This document shows, one piece after another, positions 15,554 through 22,913 of a DNA stretch of 33,048 bases. The notes below the pieces were generated by a model. That model was not told where the DNA came from and made no database searches. It saw nothing but the letters and a program-made list of their open reading frames with translations. Each line of letters opens with the position of its first letter. Within the stretch, counting starts at the first letter, position 1. Source of the DNA: Halobacteriales archaeon QS_9_67_17 (GTDB lineage: Archaea; Halobacteriota; Halobacteria; Halobacteriales; Haloarculaceae); assembly GCA_003023185.1 (NCBI GenBank), contig PXSB01000012.1:11209-44256 (forward strand). The letters are read 5' to 3'. The position numbers and the translations under genes are program-made.

Positions 15554-16522
15554 TCAGCGGTCGCGCAACAACTCCCGAATCGACGCCTCGACGGACTGTT
15601 CGGGCGTCCAGTCGAGCGCCTGTTCGATGGCCGTCGTGTCGACGTCAAAGGTATCGACGAGCGTCTCGCCGCTTCGGGGATTCTCCGCGAGTTCGATGTC
15701 CACGTCGATGTCGCGCTCCTCGCGGGCGACCCGCTGGACCGTCTCGGCGACCGACATCACGCCGGGATCCTCATCGCTCGCGACCTCGAAGGCGCGAGCG
15801 CCCGTCTCGCCCGCCCGGTTCGCCTCGACCAGTCGCTCGGCGCTCCGGCAGAACGCCGTGGCCACGTCCTTCACGTGGACGAAGTTGCGCGCCTGCGTTC
15901 CGGGTTCGTACACCGTGAGCGGGTCGCCGGCGAGCGCGCGGTCGACGAAGAAGTTGATGACCGTGTTCTTGGAGACGCGCCGGTCGCCGACAGCGTGGTC
16001 GCCGTAGAGGTTCGAGATCATGAACAGGTGGGCGGGGACGGCGTCGGCGGCCATCGTCTCGACGGCCCGCTCGCCGAGCACCTTCGTCTCGCCGTACCAG
16101 TTCAGGGGGTCGCGCCGGGCGTCGGTCGTGATGGGGAATCCCGGTGGGTCGCCGATGACGGCCATCGAGAAGGGGAACGCGAGCGCCGCGCCGTGCTGGC
16201 GACACCAGTAGGCGACGTTGTTCGTCCCGACGACGTTCACCTCGTACGCGAGGTCGGGATTCGTCTCGCAGTCGTCCACGCCCGAGATGGCCGCGAGATG
16301 GAGGACGGCGTCCGCGCCCGCGAGCGTCTCGGCCAGTCGATCACGGTTCCGGATGTCGACGTGCTCGACCGGAACGCCGTCGATCTCGCGAATCTCACCG
16401 AGGTAGAAGTTGTCGAGCGCGGTGAGGTCCCAGTCGGGGTGTGCACGGCGAAGATCACGGACGACGCGGCTCCCGATGAAGCCGGCCGCGCCGGTGACGG
16501 CGACGCGTGGCGAGTCACTCAT
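15554..16522 (-). CDS. NAD-dependent epimerase/dehydratase (extended SDR), gene 3 of operon
   Basis: A 322-residue extended short-chain dehydrogenase acting on a nucleotide sugar. The N-terminal Rossmann motif is TGAAGFIGS (10-18), the cofactor Asp is at LDNFYLG (36-42), HLAAISG is at 75-81 and the catalytic Y-x-x-x-K is YGETK (143-147). The latter half carries the family's ARNFVHVKDVA segment. Length is normal. The ATG at 16522 directly precedes the Rossmann strand. It follows the second SDR gene by 90 nt, a gap that contains a 7-bp inverted repeat (CTTTCGC/GCGAAAG, 16555-16597). It could be a 4-epimerase, 4,6-dehydratase or related enzyme; the reaction cannot be fixed from motifs alone. Confidence 0.9.
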   Translation of the reverse strand: MSDSPRVAVTGAAGFIGSRVVRDLRRAHPDWDLTALDNFYLGEIREIDGVPVEHVDIRNRDRLAETLAGADAVLHLAAISGVDDCETNPDLAYEVNVVGTNNVAYWCRQHGAALAFPFSMAVIGDPPGFPITTDARRDPLNWYGETKVLGERAVETMAADAVPAHLFMISNLYGDHAVGDRRVSKNTVINFFVDRALAGDPLTVYEPGTQARNFVHVKDVATAFCRSAERLVEANRAGETGARAFEVASDEDPGVMSVAETVQRVAREERDIDVDIELAENPRSGETLVDTFDVDTTAIEQALDWTPEQSVEASIRELLRDR

Positions 16523-16612
16523 CGAGCGAGCAACCGCAGGGCGGCGTCAAGTGCCTTTCGCGTCGCAGGCTTCGACGCTTGGTGATTGAAGCGAAAGTAC
16601 CGACGACAAGGC

Positions 16613-17566
16613 TCAGTTCGACGACGTGACCCGACCCTCGACGAGCGCGTCTCTGAGGTCGCGAATGCCTTCGCGGAGCGTCCACTCCGGCTCGAACCCG
16701 GTCTCGGCGAGGCGGTCGAAGTTCACGTGATACGAGGGACCGGGGTGTTCGTCTTCGAGATACGTCACGTCGACCGGCGCGACCTCCTCGCTCACGATTT
16801 CGGCGATCTCGGCGATGCGGTAGTTGCCGGCGTTCGAGCCGACGTTGTACACGTCCCGATTCCAGTCGTCGGGGTTGAGGGCGGCAGCGCGATACGCACG
16901 GGCGGCGTCCTCGACGTGGATGAACGGCCGCCAGTTCGAGCCATCGCCGTACACCGTGAGCGGGCGGCTGGTGAGCGCCTGGAAGACGAAGCTGTTGACG
17001 ACGAGGTTGAACCGGACGCCCGGCGCGTGGCCGTAGTTGGTCGCCATCCGGAGCGCGACGCCGTCAACGTCGAACTCAGCGGTCGTCTCGCGGAGCAGTG
17101 TCTCCGCGTCGCGTTTCGTCTCCGCGTACGGGTTGATCGGTGCCGGCTCGACCGTCTCGTCGATGTCGGTCGTCGGCGCGCGGCCGTAGATGTTACACGA
17201 CGAGGCCAGTACGAGTGTGTTGACGCCGGTCTTGCCGGCGGCGGTGCAGACGTTGCGCGTCCCCTCGTAGTTAGTCGCGACCGTCTCCTCGCGGCGGTCG
17301 TGCGTGCTCGCAGCGCCGGTGATGGCCGCGAGGTGGATGATCGTATCCGCGTCGCGAGCGGCCGCCTCCACGTCGCCGTACTCGCGGATGTTGCCGTTGT
17401 GGAATCGAACGGTCCCGTCGCCCAGTTGCCCGGTCAGCGCGCGCGGCGACCCCGACGAGAGGTCGTCCATCACGGTCACGCGGTCGACGCGGTCGTCGGC
17501 GCGCAGTTGGGGAACGAGCGCGCTACCGATGTAGCCACAGCCGCCGGTGACGAGGACGTGGCTCAT
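16613..17566 (-). CDS. NAD-dependent epimerase/dehydratase (extended SDR), gene 2 of operon
   Basis: A 317-residue extended SDR. Motifs are TGGCGYIGS (7-15), MDDLSSG (33-39), HLAAITGAAS (78-87), SSCNIYG (122-128) and catalytic YAETK (147-151), followed by NYGHAPGVRFN and the NWRPFIHVEDAARAY segment typical of UDP-glucose-4-epimerase-like enzymes. It overlaps the upstream SQD1-like gene by 4 nt (ATGA), so the two are translationally coupled. It probably modifies the same or a sequential nucleotide sugar as its neighbours. Its exact reaction is not determined. Confidence 0.9.
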   Translation of the reverse strand: MSHVLVTGGCGYIGSALVPQLRADDRVDRVTVMDDLSSGSPRALTGQLGDGTVRFHNGNIREYGDVEAAARDADTIIHLAAITGAASTHDRREETVATNYEGTRNVCTAAGKTGVNTLVLASSCNIYGRAPTTDIDETVEPAPINPYAETKRDAETLLRETTAEFDVDGVALRMATNYGHAPGVRFNLVVNSFVFQALTSRPLTVYGDGSNWRPFIHVEDAARAYRAAALNPDDWNRDVYNVGSNAGNYRIAEIAEIVSEEVAPVDVTYLEDEHPGPSYHVNFDRLAETGFEPEWTLREGIRDLRDALVEGRVTSSN

Positions 17567-18750
17567 TGCAGCGCATCGGGGAGGAACCGGTCCTCGTGGC
17601 TGGTGATGACCTCGCGGTACCGGACCAGCGTGTCGAGGATGTCCTCGACGCCCTCGGCGAAGGTGGCGCGCTGCTCGCCGATCAGATCCATGTAGCGGTC
17701 GTTGTCGATCTCCATGCGGTGGGTCTCGTCCTCGTCGCGGGGGTTCTCGACGTGGGTGACCTCCACGTCAAGATCGAAGTCGGCGGCCACGTCGCGGATG
17801 GTCTCGGCCAGTTCGACGATGGCGATGGGTCGGGTGACCTGATTGTAGACGGTGAGACCCTCGGGCGCGCCGGCAGTCTCGTCGGTCGCATCCGGGCCGT
17901 CGCCGCACGCGAGTCGGGCTAACCCTTCGACGGCGTCCTCCAGCGAGACGAACGGCTTGCGTTGCTCGCCCTTGCCGTAGACGGTGAGCGGGTAGCCCGC
18001 GACCGCCTGCGCGGCGAACCGGTGGGCGACGACGCCGAAGTAGTAGTCGAAGTCGAACCGCGTCTTCAGTCGGTCGTCGGCGCGCGTCTCCTCGATCTCC
18101 GTCCCGTATGTGATTGCGGTGCGCACGTCCGAGATCGGGATGTCGAACTGCTGGGCGGCGAGCCGGAGGTTGGCTGCGTCGTGTGCTTTGCTCGTATGAT
18201 ACCACGACCCCGCCATCGCCGGGAACGGCACCTCGTCGCGCTCGCCGTCGTGTTCCATTACGGCCCCGCCTTCCGGGATCGGGAACTCGGGCGCGCCGTA
18301 GAGGCCCGTCGTCGTCGTCTCGACGAAGTGGGTGTCGGTGAGGCCCTGCTCGTGGAGCCCGAACAGGAGGTTCCGGGTCGCCTGCATGTTGTTGTGCTGG
18401 GTGTAGTTGGCGCGCTCACCGTTGATTTGTGAGTAGGGCGCGGACGGCTGTGCGGCCGTGTGGACGACGGTCGACGGTTCATGTACCTCCAGTAGCTCCG
18501 CGACGAAGGAGCGCTCCGTCAGGTCGCCTTCGACGAACGAGAGGTTCGACAGACTATGGACCTCGCGGGCGGCGTCCAGACGGGTCTCGATACTCGCGAT
18601 CGGCGTCGCGCTCGTGGCCCCGACCTCCTCGACCCAGCCACGACGGGCGAAGTTGTCGACGGCGAGCACACGTTCGTCTGTTCGGGTCGCGATACGGAGC
18701 GCGGTCGGCCACCCGATGTAGCCGTCGCCCCCGGTGACGATGATGCTCAT
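17563..18750 (-). CDS. UDP-sulfoquinovose synthase-like SDR (SQD1/Agl3 type), gene 1 of operon
   Basis: A 395-residue SDR with the features of the SQD1/Agl3 group, which makes UDP-sulfoquinovose from UDP-glucose and sulfite. Seen are TGGDGYIGWPTAL (6-18), VDNFARR (31-37), SATPIASIETR (47-57), QPSAPYSQING (101-111) and YTQHNN (116-121). Catalytic YHTSK (184-188) is followed by HDAAN, and PLTVYGKGEQRKPF is also family-typical. The His after the catalytic Tyr is kept. From memory of the plant enzyme, QRSAPYS and GTMGEYG are usual, whereas this protein has QPSAPYS and TTTGLYG, so an Arg and a Glu of the active site are changed. It may make another sugar or use another nucleophile. It heads a three-gene operon and has a palindrome directly upstream of its ATG. 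Confidence 0.8.
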   Translation of the reverse strand: MSIIVTGGDGYIGWPTALRIATRTDERVLAVDNFARRGWVEEVGATSATPIASIETRLDAAREVHSLSNLSFVEGDLTERSFVAELLEVHEPSTVVHTAAQPSAPYSQINGERANYTQHNNMQATRNLLFGLHEQGLTDTHFVETTTTGLYGAPEFPIPEGGAVMEHDGERDEVPFPAMAGSWYHTSKAHDAANLRLAAQQFDIPISDVRTAITYGTEIEETRADDRLKTRFDFDYYFGVVAHRFAAQAVAGYPLTVYGKGEQRKPFVSLEDAVEGLARLACGDGPDATDETAGAPEGLTVYNQVTRPIAIVELAETIRDVAADFDLDVEVTHVENPRDEDETHRMEIDNDRYMDLIGEQRATFAEGVEDILDTLVRYREVITSHEDRFLPDALQ

Positions 18751-18773
18751 GGTTACTCACGATATGAGTAACC
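18751..18773. promoter_or_regulatory. 9-bp perfect inverted repeat at SDR operon start
   Basis: GGTTACTCA (18751-18759) and TGAGTAACC (18765-18773) are separated by 5 nt and directly touch the ATG of the SQD1-like gene. A TATA-like AAACTACTT lies about 15 nt upstream on the minus strand, so the repeat would overlap the transcription start. This fits a repressor operator; as RNA it would be a hairpin at the 5' end masking the start codon. Confidence 0.55.
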
Positions 18774-18851
18774 ACGTGCAAGTAGTTTGCCATCGTCGGG
18801 CCGGAAGAGGTTTGTCGCCGGAAGTGCCAGAGTATGGTGGTGGGGGAAGCG

Positions 18852-19652
18852 ATGCGTATACTCGACAAACAAGGGCGGTTGTTCGGACGAATAAATATCA
18901 TCGATGCACTCGTACTCTTGCTGGTGATCGCAGTGGCGACAGCGGGTGCGACGCTCGTCGGGAGCGTCGCCGCGACGGCCGGCGTTCTGGCGCTTGGGGT
19001 CGCCGGATTCGCCGGGCTCTGGGCGGCCGGACCGCCGTCCGCGCCAGACGACGTAGAGGAGGACACGGGCGAAGAACGACTAGGGCAGTTCGCGCTGGTC
19101 GACGCCGGCACACATCCGCGAGCGGTGGTCGCGGATCTTACGGTGGAGACGCTCACGGCCGAGGGTGAGGCGACCGTTCATGAACTCGTGGAGACGCCCG
19201 CGCTCGACGGGACACACTTGTCCGTCCGTCTCGAAGCGACGGGCGACGAGCAGCCACCGTACGGGACGACGGTCGCGTTCGAAGCACCCGCCGCCCGGCT
19301 CACGGGGACGGTGGTCGCACACGTCGACGCGTCGCCGACACAGACCGTCGAGGTAGCGTTACAGACCGACGCGCCGCCGTCGGTGGTCGACGCCGTCGGC
19401 GATAGCGTCGAGCGCGTCGTCGACTCGACTGAGCTCCGAGTGACTCTCGACGCCGTCGCTGCGGGCGACCAACTCCGCTACGGAGGAACGACGCTTCGAC
19501 CCGGCGCACGCGTCGCGCTCGGCGGAGACGCGGCCGTCCTGACGGGGACGGTGACCGGGGTGGGCCGAGCGCCGTCGCAGGTGCGCGCCGGACCCGCCGA
19601 ATCCATCGCGGGGCGAGGGGCCAGCGTCGCGCCGTCTGTCGAAGACGACTGA
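18852..19652 (+). CDS. DUF4330 family protein, copy 1
   Basis: A 266-residue predicted membrane-anchored protein. It opens with MRILDKQGRLFGRINIIDAL, the DUF4330 signature (basic, then GRLFG+.N..DAL), followed by two hydrophobic segments (about 17-36 and 39-59) and a beta-rich domain of about 190 residues. A short module recurs inside it: YGTTVAFEAPAARLTGTVV (137-155) and RPGARVALGGDAAVLTGTV (216-234). The start at 18852 matches copy 2 and has a GGGGGA stretch 4 nt upstream; an ATG at 18834 adds six residues and is the alternative. It is divergent from the SDR operon and precedes copy 2 by 51 nt. Function is unknown; a surface-exposed domain is an inference. Confidence 0.75.
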   Translation: MRILDKQGRLFGRINIIDALVLLLVIAVATAGATLVGSVAATAGVLALGVAGFAGLWAAGPPSAPDDVEEDTGEERLGQFALVDAGTHPRAVVADLTVETLTAEGEATVHELVETPALDGTHLSVRLEATGDEQPPYGTTVAFEAPAARLTGTVVAHVDASPTQTVEVALQTDAPPSVVDAVGDSVERVVDSTELRVTLDAVAAGDQLRYGGTTLRPGARVALGGDAAVLTGTVTGVGRAPSQVRAGPAESIAGRGASVAPSVEDD

Positions 19653-19673
19653 CGGTCGACCCAGAGGGAAGTT

Positions 19674-19683
19674 GTTTTGTTAC
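19674..19683 (+). promoter_or_regulatory. TATA-like box of DUF4330 copy 2
   Basis: GTTTTGTTAC is centred about 26 nt before the ATG at 19704. It suggests a leaderless start for copy 2 in addition to readthrough from copy 1. Confidence 0.45.
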
Positions 19684-19703
19684 ACCGGCCGCGACCGGAG
19701 ATT

Positions 19704-20444
19704 ATGGAACTGATCGACGAGCGTGGGCGGCTGTTCGGTCGGGTGAACGTCGTCGACGCGCTCGTCGTCCTGCTCGTGGTCGCGGTGGTCGCTGCCGGCG
19801 TCGCGCTGGTCGCCGGCGGTGCGGGTGGCGGGATAGAGACGACCGCGGAGGAAACGAGCCGCGTCGTAACGGTGGAACTCGGGAGCCACCCCGACCGCGT
19901 CGCCACGCTCGTCGAACCCGGGAACGTCACCTTTGCCGGCGAGGACGCGACGATCACCGACGTGTATCGGTCGCCGACGGCCGACGGCGTACTGCTGGTC
20001 GCGGCCGTCCGCGTCGACGGTCAGCGAACGACCGGCGGCTTCGAGGTCGGCCGCACGCCGCTCCGGTACGGCACGGAGCCACACCTCGAAAGCACGAACT
20101 ACCGACTGAAGGGTCGCGTCGTCAGCGTCGGGAATCAGACGACGGTCGAAACGCGACAGCTCGCCGCGACGATGGAAGCGAACGTCTCGACGGCCGTCGC
20201 CGATGCCGTCACCGCCGGCGACGAACGGCGGATCGCTGGCGAGACAGTCGCCACGGTCGAATCGGTCGAAACCGTCGAGCGCGGCGACGGCTGGCGAGTC
20301 GTTCGCGTCGACCTGTCGCTGTTGACGCGTCCGACCGCAGAAGGGTTCACCTACGGCGGCAGAGCGGTCCGTATCGGGACTCACCTCGATTTCGAGACGA
20401 TGCGCTACCGGTTCCGTGGTCGCGTGGTCATGACGGAGCCATGA
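19704..20444 (+). CDS. DUF4330 family protein, copy 2
   Basis: A 246-residue paralogue of the preceding gene. It starts MELIDERGRLFGRVNVVDAL, has one transmembrane segment (about 17-41), then a beta-rich domain. An internal duplication is visible: PLRYGTEPHLESTNYRLKGR with VVSV (119-142) and AVRIGTHLDFETMRYRFRGR with VVMT (221-244), sharing R-[YI]-G-T, a Glu, Y-R and G-R-V-V. The spacing is about 102 residues, suggesting two repeats of a domain. The start at 19704 is set by the family N-terminus and the promoter box. It overlaps the next gene by 4 nt (ATGA). Function is unknown. Confidence 0.8.
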   Translation: MELIDERGRLFGRVNVVDALVVLLVVAVVAAGVALVAGGAGGGIETTAEETSRVVTVELGSHPDRVATLVEPGNVTFAGEDATITDVYRSPTADGVLLVAAVRVDGQRTTGGFEVGRTPLRYGTEPHLESTNYRLKGRVVSVGNQTTVETRQLAATMEANVSTAVADAVTAGDERRIAGETVATVESVETVERGDGWRVVRVDLSLLTRPTAEGFTYGGRAVRIGTHLDFETMRYRFRGRVVMTEP

Positions 20445-20884
20445 GTGAGACATCGGACGACCCAGCCAAGTCGCGACTCCGCACGGCCTTCCGAACGTCG
20501 TGGCTCCGGCGAACGGCCGAACAGGCCCGTGGCCGACTCGAAGCGGTCGCCGAGCGGTCGCGGCTACTCGACGCACTGGATCAGACAGGAGCAGTGCTCG
20601 GTCGCACACTCCGCTCCTCACGGCTCTACGCGTGGCTCACGGCCGAACCCGACCCGGAGGTGATCGTTATCGACCTCCGCGAGACGTACACCGTCGGACC
20701 GGTCGTCGCGGCCATCGACCGCGTCGCGAAACGAATCGGCCCGTGGTGGCGACGCTCGTGGCCGAAGCGGACCGGCGAGCGCGTTGCCGACGGTGTGCGA
20801 CCGATACTCGCCGACTCGCGAGCCGTCGACCTGCTCGCGGCGCTGCTCGTGCCGCCGGAGCCACCGGAGGACGAACGCGGGTAG
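20441..20884 (+). CDS. Hypothetical protein coupled to DUF4330
   Basis: A 147-residue protein, basic and arginine-rich in its first half and in the middle (GPWWRRSWPKR), with a possible strand PEVIVIDLRETYTVGPVVAA at residues 72-91 and an acidic-proline tail. No signal peptide is seen, and the hydrophobic stretches are too short for a confident membrane helix. Its ATG overlaps the stop of DUF4330 copy 2 by 4 nt, so it is very probably co-translated and may work with it at the membrane. I do not recognise a family. It converges on the cytochrome P450 gene with an 87-nt gap. Confidence 0.75.
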   Translation: MSETSDDPAKSRLRTAFRTSWLRRTAEQARGRLEAVAERSRLLDALDQTGAVLGRTLRSSRLYAWLTAEPDPEVIVIDLRETYTVGPVVAAIDRVAKRIGPWWRRSWPKRTGERVADGVRPILADSRAVDLLAALLVPPEPPEDERG

Positions 20885-20971
20885 ATTCCTTGGGTTGGCC
20901 GCGAAGACGGAACTACGGCGGAGACTACCATCCGTCACGACAGCCACGAAACCGGAGCAGGTGACGTCCGG

Positions 20972-22279
20972 TCAGCGCTCGCGGACGCGCATCTCCACAG
21001 GGTCGGCTGGCCGGGCCGTGATCGACGCGAGCAGGTCGAACTCCGCTGGGCCGACGAGGTCGAACTCGTAGCGCGGCAGGACGGTCGCAAGGACGAGCTT
21101 CGCCTCCAGTAGCGCGAACCGGTCGCCGATACAGCGGCGTGGACCTCCGCCGAAGGGGAAGTACGCGAAGTCGGGGAGACGCTCGCGGAGGCCGTCCGCC
21201 CACCGGTCTGGGTCGAAGGTGCGCGGGTCGTCGTAAAACCGGTCGTCGCGGTGGATCGCCCACTGGCTCATCGTCACCGTCGCGCCCGCGGGTATCTCGT
21301 AGCCGGCGAGCGTGTCCGGCTCCGTCGCCTCGCGGTTGATAGTGTGGACCGGCGGGTAGAGCCGCATCGACTCCGTGATCACGCGGTCGAGATACGGTGC
21401 GCCGAGCACGTCGGTCGCGGTCGGCGTACCGTCGATCTCGTCGAGTTCGGCGCGGAGTCGACCGGCGATGTCAGGGTGGCGTGCGAGCAGGTGGAGGGTG
21501 AAGGTGAGCGCGAGCGCGGTCGTCTCGTGGCCCGCGAGCAGGATCGTCATCACCTGATCGCGAAGCTGTTCGTCGTCCACGTCGTCCTCGCCTTCGAGCA
21601 GCGCCGTCACCACGTCGTCGGACGGGTCCGCCTTCCGGGCGCGGATGATCCGATACACCACCTCGTTGAGGGCGTCGATTGCGCGCCGGTAGCGGCGACG
21701 ACCGGGCGTCGGTACGCGCTTCGGAATGAATCCTTCCCACACCTTCTCCGTCTGTCGCATCGCCGTCTCCAAGGCCGCGCCGACCGTCTCCACCTCCTCG
21801 TCGACGGTCATCCCGAACATCGTGTCCGCGATGATGGCGAGCGTTACCTCCATCATGTCCTCGTGAACGTCTGTGACCTCGCCGTCGTCCCACTCCGCTA
21901 ACTTCTGTTCGGTGGCGTCGACCATCGCATCGGCGTAGCCCCGAACCCGGTCCGGGGTGAACGACGGCTGGAGGCGGCGGCGCTGCCCGCGCCACGTCTC
22001 CCCCTCGCTCGTGAGCAGGCCGCCACCGACGATTGGCCGGAGGAGTCCCTGCACGAAGTCGCCCTTCACGTAGTTCTCGTTGTTGTGGACGAGGACGCGC
22101 TCGATTGCGTCGGGGTCGTTGAGTTGGTAAAACGGACGGCCGAGCACCTCGTAGTACGCGATGTCGTCGTACGCGGCGGCGAGACGCTCGGCGAAGCCGA
22201 ACTGGTCGCGGGCGAACTGGTGTGTGTTGCCGAGTATCGGCAGTCCGTTCGGGCCGGGAGGGCGGCGGCGCGTTGCCAT
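20972..22279 (-). CDS. Cytochrome P450
   Basis: A 435-residue soluble P450 monooxygenase, with no N-terminal membrane anchor. It carries the proline-rich start RRRPPGPNGLPILGN, the I-helix oxygen-binding motif AGHETT (249-254), the K-helix E-x-x-R as ESMR (303-306), the PERF-like DPDRW (356-360) and the haem loop FPFGGGPRRCIG with ligand Cys383. All key residues are present. The ATG at 22279 is chosen because a strong TATA element lies 27 nt upstream; the TTG at 22288 is less likely. Haloarchaea carry CYP174-like enzymes of this layout, but the subfamily and substrate need comparison. No ferredoxin or reductase gene is adjacent. Confidence 0.94.
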   Translation of the reverse strand: MATRRRPPGPNGLPILGNTHQFARDQFGFAERLAAAYDDIAYYEVLGRPFYQLNDPDAIERVLVHNNENYVKGDFVQGLLRPIVGGGLLTSEGETWRGQRRRLQPSFTPDRVRGYADAMVDATEQKLAEWDDGEVTDVHEDMMEVTLAIIADTMFGMTVDEEVETVGAALETAMRQTEKVWEGFIPKRVPTPGRRRYRRAIDALNEVVYRIIRARKADPSDDVVTALLEGEDDVDDEQLRDQVMTILLAGHETTALALTFTLHLLARHPDIAGRLRAELDEIDGTPTATDVLGAPYLDRVITESMRLYPPVHTINREATEPDTLAGYEIPAGATVTMSQWAIHRDDRFYDDPRTFDPDRWADGLRERLPDFAYFPFGGGPRRCIGDRFALLEAKLVLATVLPRYEFDLVGPAEFDLLASITARPADPVEMRVRER

Positions 22280-22300
22280 CGGCGACAACTGTCTCGGCTA

Positions 22301-22310
22301 CAAGTAATAC
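22301..22310 (-). promoter_or_regulatory. TATA box of the P450 gene
   Basis: GTATTACTTG on the minus strand is centred about 27 nt before the ATG at 22279 and is preceded by GCAAAC, a plausible BRE. This is one of the clearest leaderless promoters in the window. Confidence 0.6.
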
Positions 22311-22358
22311 GTTTGCTTCTCCGACGGTCTCTCGGTATCGGAGACTGAGACCGTATCC

Positions 22359-22610
22359 TCAGGCGCGGTGACCGCTGCCGACAGCCATCGCGGCGACGTT
22401 GACAGCGAGCAGTGCGGCCAAGAGGCCCGGGCGTTCGGCCGTGATGCCGCTGGCGAGCATCGGCACCTGCGCGAACGCGAGGAGGATACCGGCCCAGAAG
22501 GCCGTGCCGCGTGCGAAGTGGCCAATCGTCGCCGCCGCGCTGGCGAGGTCGGTCGGGGCCGCGGCGGGGAGGGCCGCGGCGAGCGTCGAGGCGGGGTCTG
22601 CGGTGGACAT
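22359..22610 (-). CDS. Small two-helix membrane protein
   Basis: An 83-residue protein with an alanine-rich N-terminus and two predicted membrane helices (about residues 35-53 and 61-78) separated by ERPG. Its length and layout resemble small conserved haloarchaeal membrane proteins of unknown function. A GCATAGAGG stretch about 25 nt upstream of the ATG at 22610 may be the promoter. It lies 79 nt upstream of the P450 gene in the same direction, but the P450 has its own TATA box, so a shared role is not implied. Confidence 0.65.
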   Translation of the reverse strand: MSTADPASTLAAALPAAAPTDLASAAATIGHFARGTAFWAGILLAFAQVPMLASGITAERPGLLAALLAVNVAAMAVGSGHRA

Positions 22611-22781
22611 GGGCTGACTCGTCTACCTCTATGCCCCACACCCACATATACCGACCCGACGCTCAACGTCGTTTCGCGACGCTTCACGGGGGGAATGCGA
22701 CGACGGTGCTCCTCGACAGACGTTTTACGACAGTTCGAGAGCGGCCGAGAGCTTTTATTGCGGGAAGAGAGCGGCGTACTC

Positions 22782-22887
22782 GCTCGCGGCGAAAGCCGAG
22801 CGATTCGGCCTGCCGTCGGGCCGCTCGATACGCCGGGCAGTAGTCAACTACTATTGAACGAAGTTCAATCGAGATTGTAACGCTTTT
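22782..22887 (+). ncRNA. Candidate structured RNA or leader upstream of cbiA
   Basis: A TATA-like GAGCTTTTATTG (22749-22760) would place a transcription start near 22782. The sequence starting there can fold: CGCT-cg-CGGC-GAAA-GCCG-AGCG (22781-22802) is a hairpin with a GNRA-type GAAA loop, and CGGCC/GGCCG (22806-22823) is a second one. ATTGAAC-GAA-GTTCAAT (22853-22869) is a third, followed at 22884 by TTTT. That could be a short RNA of about 100 nt with a terminator-like end. The cobalamin-riboswitch B12 box was not seen. All of this is inferred from base pairing by eye. Confidence 0.25.
22840..22869. promoter_or_regulatory. Paired palindromes upstream of cbiA promoter
   Basis: GTAGT-CA-ACTAC (22840-22851) and ATTGAAC-GAA-GTTCAAT (22853-22869) lie side by side. 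A T-rich GCTTTTGT (22882-22889), about 29 nt before the cbiA ATG, is the likely TATA element. The palindromes would then sit just upstream of TATA/BRE, where an activator or repressor could bind. The second could alternatively act as an RNA hairpin. Confidence 0.4.
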
Positions 22888-22913
22888 GTCGCCGTAGTTC
22901 GTGGCGATGATCG

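Larger units (their letters stand above)
22611..22913. other. Structured intergenic region upstream of cbiA
   Basis: This 303-nt stretch has no supported gene. It holds a TATA-like GAGCTTTTATTG at 22749-22760, several short hairpins and two palindromes close to the cbiA promoter. Long frames read through it are arginine/serine-rich shadows. Confidence 0.6.

Noticed and set aside
22782-22913. Cobalamin riboswitch upstream of cbiA
   Set aside because: The conserved B12 box and the usual multi-helix layout are not visible, and archaeal cobalamin genes are not generally known for this element.
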